A stretch of DNA of 64,000 bases, from assembly GCF_002947535.1 (NCBI RefSeq), contig NZ_PUAP01000002.1, positions 1 to 64,000 of the forward strand, written 5' to 3'. Position numbers and translations under genes: made by a program. This document shows, piece after piece, positions 1-8,004 of the stretch. Position 1 is the stretch's first letter, and every line of letters starts with the position of its first letter. The notes under the pieces were generated by a model. It was not told the origin of the DNA and searched no databases. It saw nothing but the letters and a program-made list of their open reading frames with translations. This DNA comes from Enterococcus mundtii. Its GTDB lineage: Bacteria > Bacillota > Bacilli > Lactobacillales > Enterococcaceae.

Positions 1-86
1 CGCCTTATTTCTCGAGGCTAAACACTTCTGTCCCGCCCTCGTCATACGAACAAATAAAGTAAATCATCAATACAAAAAACGTCAGA

Positions 87-644
87 TCAATTAACAGGAA
101 CGTATTGGATATTTGTTAGCATTTCAGGCAAATCTTCTTCTAATTCTGCTAATTTATTCCAAATCAATGTCATTGTCTCAAAAAATTCTTTTGATGATTT
201 GTCCGAATTTAAACTGCCTAATGCATTCAGCCAAAGAAGTTCTAATAAATATGCTTCTTTGATTCCCGTATGTTCTCTGACGAATTCCGAGAACGTTCGT
301 TTGAACAATGAGGCCATGTCTAATTCGGATTTGATAACTACTCCTCTAATACTCTCATGAATCGAGAAAAATTCCTTCAATAAATGAACGACACTAAAAA
401 AATCGTCGATGACGTATTCAGCTAAATATCGATCAAAACATATCGTGATCTCTTCGATAATTTTTTCTTTTAGTATACGGATTGATTTAAAATGTGCATA
501 GATCGGGTAAGTAGAACATCCACAAAAAGATGCTAAACTTCTCGCTGTGATTGTCGATAACCCATTTTCTTCAGCATATACCATACTCTTAAATAGTAAA
601 TATTCTTTACTAAAGTTCGTCACTCTTCCCACGAAACCATCCAT
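87..644 (-). CDS. TetR/AcrR-family transcriptional regulator
   Basis: A 185-residue protein with a TetR-type helix-turn-helix at about residues 28-60: 'TARSLASFCGCSTYPIYAHF' has the usual spacing of small residues, Gly, Ser and the Y-x-H-F end of the recognition helix. The remaining roughly 120 residues are helical and divergent, as is normal for the ligand-binding half, so the ligand cannot be predicted. It is transcribed divergently from the Mga-type gene at 1101 across 456 bp of AT-rich DNA and may control that gene or itself. Family assignment is firm; the target is unknown. Confidence 0.8.
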   Translation of the reverse strand: MDGFVGRVTNFSKEYLLFKSMVYAEENGLSTITARSLASFCGCSTYPIYAHFKSIRILKEKIIEEITICFDRYLAEYVIDDFFSVVHLLKEFFSIHESIRGVVIKSELDMASLFKRTFSEFVREHTGIKEAYLLELLWLNALGSLNSDKSSKEFFETMTLIWNKLAELEEDLPEMLTNIQYVPVN

Positions 645-1100
645 CCTTTCCGATTATCTTATTCATATCCGGCAATGATTCTTTCTTTAATTTTCCCTTA
701 CTATCCAGCTCATCATCTAGTAGGAAAAACTTATGTAAACCATGAAGAAACAAGTTTTGATAAAAAAAAACGATAATAACATATTTCGGGGGTTAAAATA
801 TGTCTCTTTGTAATAGAAGCTTGATTTATCTGATACTTCGTCAAAAACAAGTTTTTAAAAATAACAATATCCTCAATTAAATAACAATGCGTTCCCTCAA
901 CCGAGTTTATTTAACTGATTCCAACTTGACAAAATAAGCAAAGAAATAAACAATAGAATAGATAACTAATTATTATTTCTTAAAATAACAAGTTATATAA
1001 TCAAATTCTATTACTATGTGAGAATATCATACATTGAAAACACTTTCCACTCACATTTTATGTCACTACTAGTACACTAATTGTCAGAAAGGAGTCCAAC
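645..1100. other. AT-rich divergent intergenic region
   Basis: This stretch separates the divergent TetR and Mga-type genes. It has long A/T tracts and no ORF with a ribosome binding site. The only clear signal is the Shine-Dalgarno GAAAGGAG just before the ATG at 1101. It presumably holds both promoters, but I cannot pick out convincing operators. Confidence 0.4.
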
Positions 1101-2576
1101 ATGTTAATTGATGCAAAAAAGAAAGAGTTATTAGTCCTCTATACGATCACTCAAAAAAGTCAATGTACGTTGAAAGAGCTTGCGGATGAACTGACCATCC
1201 CTAAACGGACAATCAAAGAATTGATTCGAAAGTTGAATACTACGATTGAACAGCAATTGAGCATTCCTGCTTTTATTTTCTCTACACACAAAGGAGAAAT
1301 AACTATATCCGATGAGTACCAAGAAATAAAAATGATGATTTATCACAAACTCAAACTTTTTTATTTAAGAGAATCCAATCGTTTCAACTACTTATTACTT
1401 ATGGTCAATTATCCCAAAGCGTATGTTCCAAAAAAATATTTATTGGAGCAATTGTACATATCCCACTCTTACTTAGAAAAATTAACACACCAATTGAATG
1501 AAACACTTCAAGATTTCGAAATCGAGATCGTTTCATCGCAAGGCTGTTATTTGTTCAAAGGAAACGAATTATTTATCCGACTCTATCTGTTTTTTATTCT
1601 ATCTGATGCTTTTCAAGGGTTGGAATGGCCTTTTGATAAATTCAAATTGAGTCAACTAAAAAGAGAGCGGCGATTATCCAAAAAATTGCTCGTTTCAAAC
1701 CATTCACTGAAGTATCAAGAAAATCTGTATTTGTTGATTGCTATTTTTACGCTTCGTACGCAACAATCGTCGTTGATCACATCTGAATCTAATGAGGTTT
1801 ATGCTATTTTAGAATTGCTACAACAGGTACAAGATGTTTCTGGGAGTTTTAAACATCATTTATTTAAACTTTTACCACATGAAGCAGCTATTGATGAACT
1901 CTTGCATTTTAATTTCCTGATCTATTGTTTTTTCCCTAATCTCATTTCAAGTCAGCAAAAAAGTTTGATTGGTTACACTTTGACGAATAAACGTAATCGC
2001 CTTTGTATACAAATCACCTTACTGACAAAAGAGCTAGCTCAAGCCTTTCCAGTGATTTCTTCATCTGAAAAAAGGTTTTTCTATAATTACTATCTGATGC
2101 TTTCATTGGTTTCTATTTTAATGTTAGGAAATACGACACCCTTTTTCTACTCCTTGCATTTTCCTAAATCAGCACTTGAAGTGGATGAATCGAATGAACA
2201 AATACAACTAATCAAGCACATCATCTCTGAAGTTTTTCATGACCACCCAAAAAAAAGCTTGATTATTTATTATTTGAGTAGCTTGATCTACAACCTTTTA
2301 CAGTCTGAAACAAATGAAAAATTATTGATCTATGTACAGATGAATAAAACACTGACAGGAAATTATCATATCCAAAATCGATTACGACAAGTATTTGACG
2401 AGAAAATGATTCGCTTGACAGAAAATCCAGAACAAGCCGATTTGATCGTCACTGATTGGTTCGATAAATTTCATCAAACGAGTAAAATTTTTTACCTTGA
2501 TCCTAGTAAAGAAAAAGATTTGTGGGTAGATTTAGTCACAAAGATCCAACAACTTTATGTCAATAAAATGATTTGA
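1101..2576 (+). CDS. Mga-family helix-turn-helix transcriptional regulator
   Basis: A 491-residue regulator of the Mga/AtxA type. Residues about 8-60 form a winged helix-turn-helix (LKELADELTIPKRTIKELI), followed by a second HTH region near 95-150 (YVPKKYLLEQLYISHSYLEKL) and a long helical PRD-like segment. A short C-terminal part (about 400-491) resembles the EIIB-like end of these proteins. Mga-type regulators activate surface and virulence genes and can be modulated by PTS phosphorylation. Start is set by GAAAGGAG 8 nt upstream of the ATG. The gene ends at a terminator shared with the convergent peptidase gene. A second Mga-type gene lies at 20238. Target genes are not evident. Confidence 0.8.
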   Translation: MLIDAKKKELLVLYTITQKSQCTLKELADELTIPKRTIKELIRKLNTTIEQQLSIPAFIFSTHKGEITISDEYQEIKMMIYHKLKLFYLRESNRFNYLLLMVNYPKAYVPKKYLLEQLYISHSYLEKLTHQLNETLQDFEIEIVSSQGCYLFKGNELFIRLYLFFILSDAFQGLEWPFDKFKLSQLKRERRLSKKLLVSNHSLKYQENLYLLIAIFTLRTQQSSLITSESNEVYAILELLQQVQDVSGSFKHHLFKLLPHEAAIDELLHFNFLIYCFFPNLISSQQKSLIGYTLTNKRNRLCIQITLLTKELAQAFPVISSSEKRFFYNYYLMLSLVSILMLGNTTPFFYSLHFPKSALEVDESNEQIQLIKHIISEVFHDHPKKSLIIYYLSSLIYNLLQSETNEKLLIYVQMNKTLTGNYHIQNRLRQVFDEKMIRLTENPEQADLIVTDWFDKFHQTSKIFYLDPSKEKDLWVDLVTKIQQLYVNKMI

Positions 2577-2650
2577 TTCAAAGAAAATAGGAGAAGCCTA
2601 CGTTACTCTACTGACTGGTCTGTAAAGTAATACCGATTTTCCTAAAATAA

Positions 2651-2691
2651 AAAAGTGAGTGGATCAGTCTAAATGACTGTCCCTCACTTTT
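2651..2691. terminator. Bidirectional terminator between convergent genes
   Basis: Inverted repeat AAAAGTGAG...CTCACTTTT with an inner CAGTC/GACTG stem. A runs flank the left side and T runs the right, so it can stop both the Mga-type gene (+) and the peptidase gene (-). Confidence 0.8.
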
Positions 2692-2702
2692 ATTAGCTTG
2701 TC

Positions 2703-3407
2703 CTAGTCTCGACGATTACCACCAAAGATCAAAATCAAACGTAGTAATTGTAAGAATGTAGATAGCGCCGCAGCAACATAGGTCAAGGCAGCCGCAAATA
2801 GCACATGTTTCGCCATCGGCACCTCTTCTTCTGTCAGTAAGCCACCTTCACTTAAAATTTGGATCGCTCGTCTTGACGCATTGAATTCTACTGGTAGCGT
2901 AACAAGTTGAAACAACAACGCCAATGAAAAGGCGAAGATGCCAATGTTGATCAACGTCGTATTCCAGCTAAATAATACACCTACCATGATCAATGGGAAC
3001 GAAATCATTGAGCCAAAATTTGCGACAGGCACTAATGAAGCTCTGATTTTCAACGGAGCATAGCCAACGGCATCTTGCACTGCATGACCGCATTCATGGG
3101 CAGCGACTCCAATTGCAGCAACTGATGTAGATTTTGCAGTAGCTTGCGATAAGCTTAACATCTTGTTCCCTGAATTATAATTGTCCGTCAAATCACCGGC
3201 GATTTGTTGGACGCCAACGTTATTGATTTGTTGACTTTGTAAAATGAACTGGGCGGCTTGCGTACCAGTCACATTGTTTTTGCTTCTGATTTTATCATAT
3301 TTACGAAAGGTACTATTGACGTAAGCAGAAGCGATTCCAGAAATAGCCAATCCAGCAATAACTAAAAGAAGCGTTGGATCCAAGCCATAAAAACCATATC
3401 CATACAT
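2703..3407 (-). CDS. yugP: Membrane zinc metallopeptidase, YugP type
   Basis: A 234-residue membrane protein with an N-terminal hydrophobic segment (about 10-30), the metalloprotease motif HECGH in 'AAHECGHAVQDAVGY' (about residues 102-107), and two or three hydrophobic segments in the C-terminal half. This is the layout of the neutral zinc metallopeptidase family represented by B. subtilis YugP. The two His of HExxH bind zinc and the Glu is catalytic. Substrate is unknown; a role in membrane protein quality control is inference. It is monocistronic and shares a terminator with the convergent regulator gene. Confidence 0.85.
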   Translation of the reverse strand: MYGYGFYGLDPTLLLVIAGLAISGIASAYVNSTFRKYDKIRSKNNVTGTQAAQFILQSQQINNVGVQQIAGDLTDNYNSGNKMLSLSQATAKSTSVAAIGVAAHECGHAVQDAVGYAPLKIRASLVPVANFGSMISFPLIMVGVLFSWNTTLINIGIFAFSLALLFQLVTLPVEFNASRRAIQILSEGGLLTEEEVPMAKHVLFAAALTYVAAALSTFLQLLRLILIFGGNRRD

Positions 3408-3484
3408 GATCGTTTCACCCTTTCCTCATTACCTCTATTTTACCATTGTTCGAGTAGAATAATTGTGAAAAGAGATTGAATATT

Positions 3485-3817
3485 TTAATTTTTTTTGACA
3501 AATTCTGATTTCAGCTTCATTGGACCAAACCCTTCGATTTTACAGTCGATATTGTGGTCTCCTTCAACTAAACGGATATTCTTCACCTTTGTTCCTTGTT
3601 TGATAGGTGAGGAAGCCCCTTTTACTTTTAAATCCTTGATAACGGTCACGCTGTCGCCGTCTGTTAAACGATTGCCGTTTGCATCGAGCACTACTAGGCC
3701 TTCTGCTTCTGTTTCTTCTGATGGTGTCCACTCGTTTCCACATTCAGGACAAATCAATAATCCTCGATCTTCATAAGCATATTCTGACCCACATACTGGG
3801 CAATTTGGTACTGTCAT
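3485..3817 (-). CDS. phnA: PhnA/YjdM zinc-ribbon protein
   Basis: A 110-residue protein with an N-terminal zinc ribbon (CPVCGSEY...[10 protein letters not shown], four cysteines within residues 6-29) and a C-terminal PhnA domain ([26 protein letters not shown]), the full usual length of the family. Despite the name, PhnA is not part of C-P lyase; a link to phosphonoacetate hydrolysis belongs to a different protein. Cellular function is unclear. The gene has its own Shine-Dalgarno (AAAGGAGAAAC before the ATG) and appears monocistronic. Confidence 0.88.
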   Translation of the reverse strand: MTVPNCPVCGSEYAYEDRGLLICPECGNEWTPSEETEAEGLVVLDANGNRLTDGDSVTVIKDLKVKGASSPIKQGTKVKNIRLVEGDHNIDCKIEGFGPMKLKSEFVKKN

Positions 3818-3990
3818 GTTGTTTCTCCTTTTTGTTCGTTATTGAGCAATATTATAACGGAAAAATAACAGTTTGGAAAGAGCAATTTACTATTGGGAAC
3901 CATAGAGTGCCTATGCTGATTTGGTCTCATTGAGCATGAGTTTACATATTCCTGATAAAAAAGACAATCAACGCCAATTATTAATAAGAG

Positions 3991-4038
3991 GCGGGACAGA
4001 AGTAGTCTGATCTCCAAAGAGGTTCCTTCTGTCCCCAC
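3991..4038. repeat. Dispersed GGCGGGACAGAAG hairpin element
   Basis: The inverted repeat GGGACAGAAG (3993-4002) / CTTCTGTCCC (4026-4035) lies in the 304-bp gap between phnA and nrnA, which is otherwise empty. The reverse complement of the 12-13 nt arm (CTTCTGTCCCGCC) recurs at 25-37 at the left window edge. That points to a repeated intergenic element rather than a gene-specific terminator. Confidence 0.5.
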
Positions 4039-4121
4039 CATTTATTCGTTCCAAAAGTAACAGATAAAAGTGAATGCTAGGTTTGTATCGAATTCTTTAT
4101 TTCCTACTTAGAGCAGATTTT

Positions 4122-5072
4122 TTAACGTGCATAATTCGTGCAGGCTTCTTGTATTTCTCTGTAGATCTCTGCTACTTCTTCGAGGTCTTTTGCATTTGCG
4201 CCACTTGCCAAGGGATGCCCGCCACCATGATGTCGCTTGGCGATCTCGTTGATGACTGGTCCTTTTGAACGTAAACGTACACGATAATAGCCTTCTGGTT
4301 GCTCGACAAAAATCGCCCAAGCTAACACTTCGTCAATGACACCAGGTAAAGAGACGACAGATGCGGTCTCTGAATCGACGATGCCATATTTCCCTAACAA
4401 TTCTTGTGACAAGATTACTTTTCCGGCACCTTTTTCGTCAACTTCGATCGTTTGATAGACACAACCGGATAGTTTCGCTACTTTCATGGTGATTTGTTCG
4501 ATTTCACGATTCAATTGGCTTGCATCGAAAGAATACTTTCTTAACGCTGCTGCTATTTCTAACGTGCGACCTGTTGTTGAAGGATATAAGAACCTTCCAG
4601 TATCACCAACGATGCCAGCATACAACAAGCGGGCAGAGTTGTCATTCAACTTCAGCGCATTGGGGAACATCAAAGCAAACTCAGCGATCATTTCACTACA
4701 ACTGCTGGCTTTCGTATCTACCCAAAGTAAATCGCCATAGGGTTCATCATTCGGATGATGATCGATTTTGATCACTTGCTCTCCTAAGGAATAGCGCTTG
4801 TCATCAATACGTGGCGCATTCGCTGTGTCTGTTACAATAACTAATGCCCCTTGATAAAAAGCATCATCGACTTCTTGCATTTCTGTTAAATAACGCAAGC
4901 CTTCAACGTCTTTTCCCACTTGACGAATATCTTTTTCTGGAAAACTATTACGTAATAACTCGGCTAATCCCACTTGTGAACCTAAAGCATCTGGATCAGG
5001 TCTTTGATGTCGGTGGATCACGATTTTTTGATATTTCTTGATTTCATTCAAAATCTCTTCTTGTATGGTCAT
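4122..5072 (-). CDS. nrnA: Bifunctional nanoRNase / pAp phosphatase NrnA
   Basis: A 316-residue DHH/DHHA1 phosphoesterase. The DHH domain carries HRHQRPDPDALGS (metal-binding His and Asp, about residues 20-32), DTANAPR and the signature DHHPND (about 104-109). The C-terminal DHHA1 domain ends with the substrate-binding HHGGGHPLASG. NrnA degrades 2-5 nt oligoribonucleotides and dephosphorylates 3'-phosphoadenosine 5'-phosphate, both in the cytoplasm. It is the last gene of a tight three-gene cluster with the CBS/DRTGG protein (15-bp gap) and the UPF0173 hydrolase, an order also found in Bacillus (ytkL-ytoI-nrnA). Shine-Dalgarno AGGAAAG precedes the ATG. Confidence 0.92.
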   Translation of the reverse strand: MTIQEEILNEIKKYQKIVIHRHQRPDPDALGSQVGLAELLRNSFPEKDIRQVGKDVEGLRYLTEMQEVDDAFYQGALVIVTDTANAPRIDDKRYSLGEQVIKIDHHPNDEPYGDLLWVDTKASSCSEMIAEFALMFPNALKLNDNSARLLYAGIVGDTGRFLYPSTTGRTLEIAAALRKYSFDASQLNREIEQITMKVAKLSGCVYQTIEVDEKGAGKVILSQELLGKYGIVDSETASVVSLPGVIDEVLAWAIFVEQPEGYYRVRLRSKGPVINEIAKRHHGGGHPLASGANAKDLEEVAEIYREIQEACTNYAR

Positions 5073-5087
5073 TTTCTTTCCTACTCT

Positions 5088-6419
5088 CTACGAACGTTCC
5101 ATCACTTGGCAAACGACAATGGCTTTAGCCACGATCGTGTTTTCTATAAATACTTCTACATCGAGTTTAGCGGACCTTCTACCGATTTCCAAAACTCTTG
5201 GACGAATGTCTAACTCACTTTCGATCTGGATCAGACGAAGGTAATGCAGATTCATTTGCTCCAACAAGATATTTCTTCGTTGGTTCATGATCATTGTTTT
5301 TTGCGCAACATCTGAAATGATTTCACTTAACACCCCAAAAGAAATCGTTCCAACACCTGTCACCATTTGTGGCGAAACCTCAAATTTGAACTTAGGTGTC
5401 GTCAATCGATTGCCTTCACGGTCTGTATCGATCGTTTGGATCGCACCGGAAATCTGATCAGAGATCGTATCAGCGATTTGCGGTTGTCGTTGCACCAATT
5501 GCATCGCCTTCATGACATCTTGACGTGTGATCAATCCTTCTAAGGTCAAATCATCGGAAACCACTGGCATGACTTCTAAGCCATCCCAAATCATTTGATG
5601 TCCGACAGAAGCGACGCTCATCGTTTTCTTGACACTGATTGGATCTTTGGTCATGACCCGATCAATGACTTGGGTCGGTGCTTTACCTACGACATCTTTT
5701 GCCGTAATGATCCCCATCAGGCGCATGTGATGATTCACTACCGGGAAACGAGAATGTTGGGTTTCTTCTGAAATCCGTTGATAATCAGCTACCGTATCCG
5801 ACTGTAATAAATAATGTGTTTTCTGAGCAGTCAGATAAATATCACCGACGAGCATGATGTCTTTTTTGATGAGTTGATCACTAAGCGCTCGGTTGATCAT
5901 CGTCGCTACGGTAAAGGTATCATAAGTCGTGCGTAAAATCGGCATGGCTAATTCATCCGCTAATTGAGCGATCTCAGGTGTCGTATCAAAACCACCCGTA
6001 ATCAACACCGCCGCTCCATCTTCGAGCGCTAACTTTTGTACTTCTGTACGGTTACCAACGATCATCAATGAACCTGGAGTGATGTAGCGTTCCATCGCGT
6101 GTTCGGTCATCGCACCAATGACAAATTTATTCAAGACTTTATCTAGACCGACTGCCCCTCCTAAGACATCACCTTCAATGATCCGCACGACTTCTCCAAA
6201 TGTCAATCGTTCGATATTTTTCTTCAATTTGCGTTCGATCCGAATGGTTCCTACTCGTTGGATCGTGGACACTAAGCCTACATTTTCAGCATCTTTGATT
6301 GCTCGGTAAGCCGTTCCTTCACTGACGTTCAATTCTTTCGCAATACTACGGACAGATATTCGATTCCCCACTGGCAGGCTTTCGATATATTCTAAAATCA
6401 GATCATGTTTTGTCGCCAT
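5088..6419 (-). CDS. ytoI: DRTGG/CBS-domain regulator, YtoI type
   Basis: A 443-residue protein with an N-terminal winged helix-turn-helix (about 1-60, 'VRSIAKELNVSEGTAYRAI'), a DRTGG domain (about 70-180), tandem CBS domains (about 190-310, 'VMTKDPISVKKTMSV') and a C-terminal hot-dog fold (about 320-443). CBS pairs bind adenosyl nucleotides, so this looks like a nucleotide-sensing regulator, but its ligand and targets are unknown. It lies between the UPF0173 hydrolase gene and nrnA with 9- and 15-bp gaps, so the three are very likely co-transcribed. A link to small-nucleotide turnover is inference from that context. Confidence 0.88.
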   Translation of the reverse strand: MATKHDLILEYIESLPVGNRISVRSIAKELNVSEGTAYRAIKDAENVGLVSTIQRVGTIRIERKLKKNIERLTFGEVVRIIEGDVLGGAVGLDKVLNKFVIGAMTEHAMERYITPGSLMIVGNRTEVQKLALEDGAAVLITGGFDTTPEIAQLADELAMPILRTTYDTFTVATMINRALSDQLIKKDIMLVGDIYLTAQKTHYLLQSDTVADYQRISEETQHSRFPVVNHHMRLMGIITAKDVVGKAPTQVIDRVMTKDPISVKKTMSVASVGHQMIWDGLEVMPVVSDDLTLEGLITRQDVMKAMQLVQRQPQIADTISDQISGAIQTIDTDREGNRLTTPKFKFEVSPQMVTGVGTISFGVLSEIISDVAQKTMIMNQRRNILLEQMNLHYLRLIQIESELDIRPRVLEIGRRSAKLDVEVFIENTIVAKAIVVCQVMERS

Positions 6420-6428
6420 CTCTTTCCC

Positions 6429-7109
6429 CTACACTTCCAGCGTTTCCGAAACGCTCATTATTTTTCCTTCTGTATCTACTAATAAATCGATGAATACTTG
6501 CGGATCTTGTTCAATGACAGGAAAGGTATTGTAATGGATCGGTACGACTTTCTTCGCTTTGATTCGCTTCGCCGCACGAGCCGCATCTTCAGGCCCCATT
6601 GTATAATTGTCGCCAATCGGTAAAAAGGCTACATCGATCGTAAACTGTTCACCTAAAAGCGCCAAATCGCTAAAATCTGCGGTATCTCCCGCATGATAAA
6701 TCGTTCTTCCTTCTGCTTGGATCAAAATACCACTCGGTTCTCCCATATAGCGTGGAACACCATCGATTTCGAGACTTGAGCTATGTTGTGCATGGACGAA
6801 TTTGACTGTGCCGAAAAGAAACTCCCTTTTACCACCGATATTCATCCCAAAAGAGTTTGCTCCTTGTTGTTGTGCATAATCAGCGATTTCGACAATACTG
6901 ATGATAGTCGCCTCATTGTTCTTCGCAATCGGCAACATGTCACCAATATGATCATTGTGCCCATGGGTGACCAGTATCCAGTCTGCTTTGACTTCATCCA
7001 CCTTTAAATCAGTCATAGGATTGCCAGTAATAAATGGATCTATCAGCACTTTTTGGCCATTTTGCATTTCAAGAGAAATACAAGAATGTCCATGATAAGT
7101 AATCTTCAT
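6429..7109 (-). CDS. UPF0173 metal-dependent hydrolase (metallo-beta-lactamase fold)
   Basis: A 226-residue metallo-beta-lactamase fold protein matching the UPF0173 (B. subtilis YtkL) family in length and motifs: MKITYHGHSCISL at the start, THGHNDHIGD (HxHxDH) and GDTADFS further on. An in-frame extension runs to 7163. I chose the ATG at 7109 because GAGGAG lies about 8 nt upstream and the family starts at MKITYHGHS. It heads the UPF0173-ytoI-nrnA cluster. The substrate is unknown. The region 7110-7362 upstream holds no gene that I can support. Confidence 0.88.
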   Translation of the reverse strand: MKITYHGHSCISLEMQNGQKVLIDPFITGNPMTDLKVDEVKADWILVTHGHNDHIGDMLPIAKNNEATIISIVEIADYAQQQGANSFGMNIGGKREFLFGTVKFVHAQHSSSLEIDGVPRYMGEPSGILIQAEGRTIYHAGDTADFSDLALLGEQFTIDVAFLPIGDNYTMGPEDAARAAKRIKAKKVVPIHYNTFPVIEQDPQVFIDLLVDTEGKIMSVSETLEV

Positions 7110-7362
7110 CTTCTCACTCCTCAACATTTTGGTCACTGACTCTTTCGATTTTGGTTTGATCATTCATACATTTAGTAGTACAGTATATCCTACTTAATTG
7201 TAACAGATAACACAGGTTGTACCAAGTCTCAAGTGAGCGTGTACTTATCACTGAACACCTGAATAAGGGAATGTTTCGTGGAGAATCAATAGTTTCTATT
7301 TATTGTTTGATCACTGTGATTAAATCCAGAACGACTACGGATTAGTTATGATACTAAAATAA

Positions 7363-7414
7363 AAAAATACCAATAGTAGAAATCAAGAATCTAGTTTCTA
7401 CTATTGGTATTTTT
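7363..7414. terminator. Perfect 20-bp inverted repeat terminator
   Basis: Two perfect 20-nt arms (7363-7382 and 7395-7414) around a 12-nt loop, with A-rich left and T-rich right ends. It works in both directions on paper and probably ends the transcript of the IIB-like gene at 7524. Confidence 0.8.
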
Positions 7415-7523
7415 ATTTAAGTTTAAATATTTTTATAAGCCTTACAAGTTTGAACAGATCCGCGACACTTTCTTAAGTAGAACAATGATGAAAAAAAACG
7501 GAGTTTGCTAACTATTTTGAGAA

Positions 7524-7889
7524 TTATTTCTTTTCTAGTTTAGTGATCAAGAATTTTTTTAAGATATTTTCAGCATTTAGTAGGCCATAATCTTTCATGT
7601 CTATCACTTCAATAATCTTTGTAGGGTACTCTTTTATGATAGTTTCTTTCATCGAAGACAGCTCTGGAGATAACAGAATGACATCAGCAGTCTTTGCAAA
7701 TTGTTCCAACTTAGAAATGCTCTGCATGTCAACATGCACAAGTAAATGTTGTTTTTTTGCGAAGTTATTCATTTTTGTTACTAACAAATTGGTATAAAGG
7801 GTACTATCTGTACTCATTGAAGTTACGCCAAAAACGATGATCTGTTTCTCTTTCATTTGATCATTTCCCAAAACAAGTTCCTTTTTCAT
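7524..7889 (-). CDS. Orphan PTS EIIB-like protein lacking the phosphocysteine
   Basis: A 121-residue protein with the fold signature of lactose/cellobiose-type EIIB: 'ADVILLSPE', 'EVIDMKDYGLLNAENIL'. In active EIIB the first strand ends in a Cys-containing P-loop (CxxGMSTSLLV-like). Here the equivalent stretch is VFGVTSMSTDSTLYTNLLV, and the whole protein has no cysteine, so it cannot carry the phosphoryl group in the usual way. No EIIA or EIIC gene is nearby. The start is the ATG at 7889 with AAAGGTGG about 12 nt upstream; a GTG at 7904 is less likely. It could be a regulatory relic or a sensor that binds without phosphotransfer. Confidence 0.75.
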   Translation of the reverse strand: MKKELVLGNDQMKEKQIIVFGVTSMSTDSTLYTNLLVTKMNNFAKKQHLLVHVDMQSISKLEQFAKTADVILLSPELSSMKETIIKEYPTKIIEVIDMKDYGLLNAENILKKFLITKLEKK

Positions 7890-8004
7890 TGTAGACTCTT
7901 CCACCTTTCAATAGTGTATATTTAATAATCTCGCTCCTATAAAATAAAAGCTATACCAAACATATTCATCATCTGAACATCCTTTGATACAGCTTTTCAT
8001 TTTT

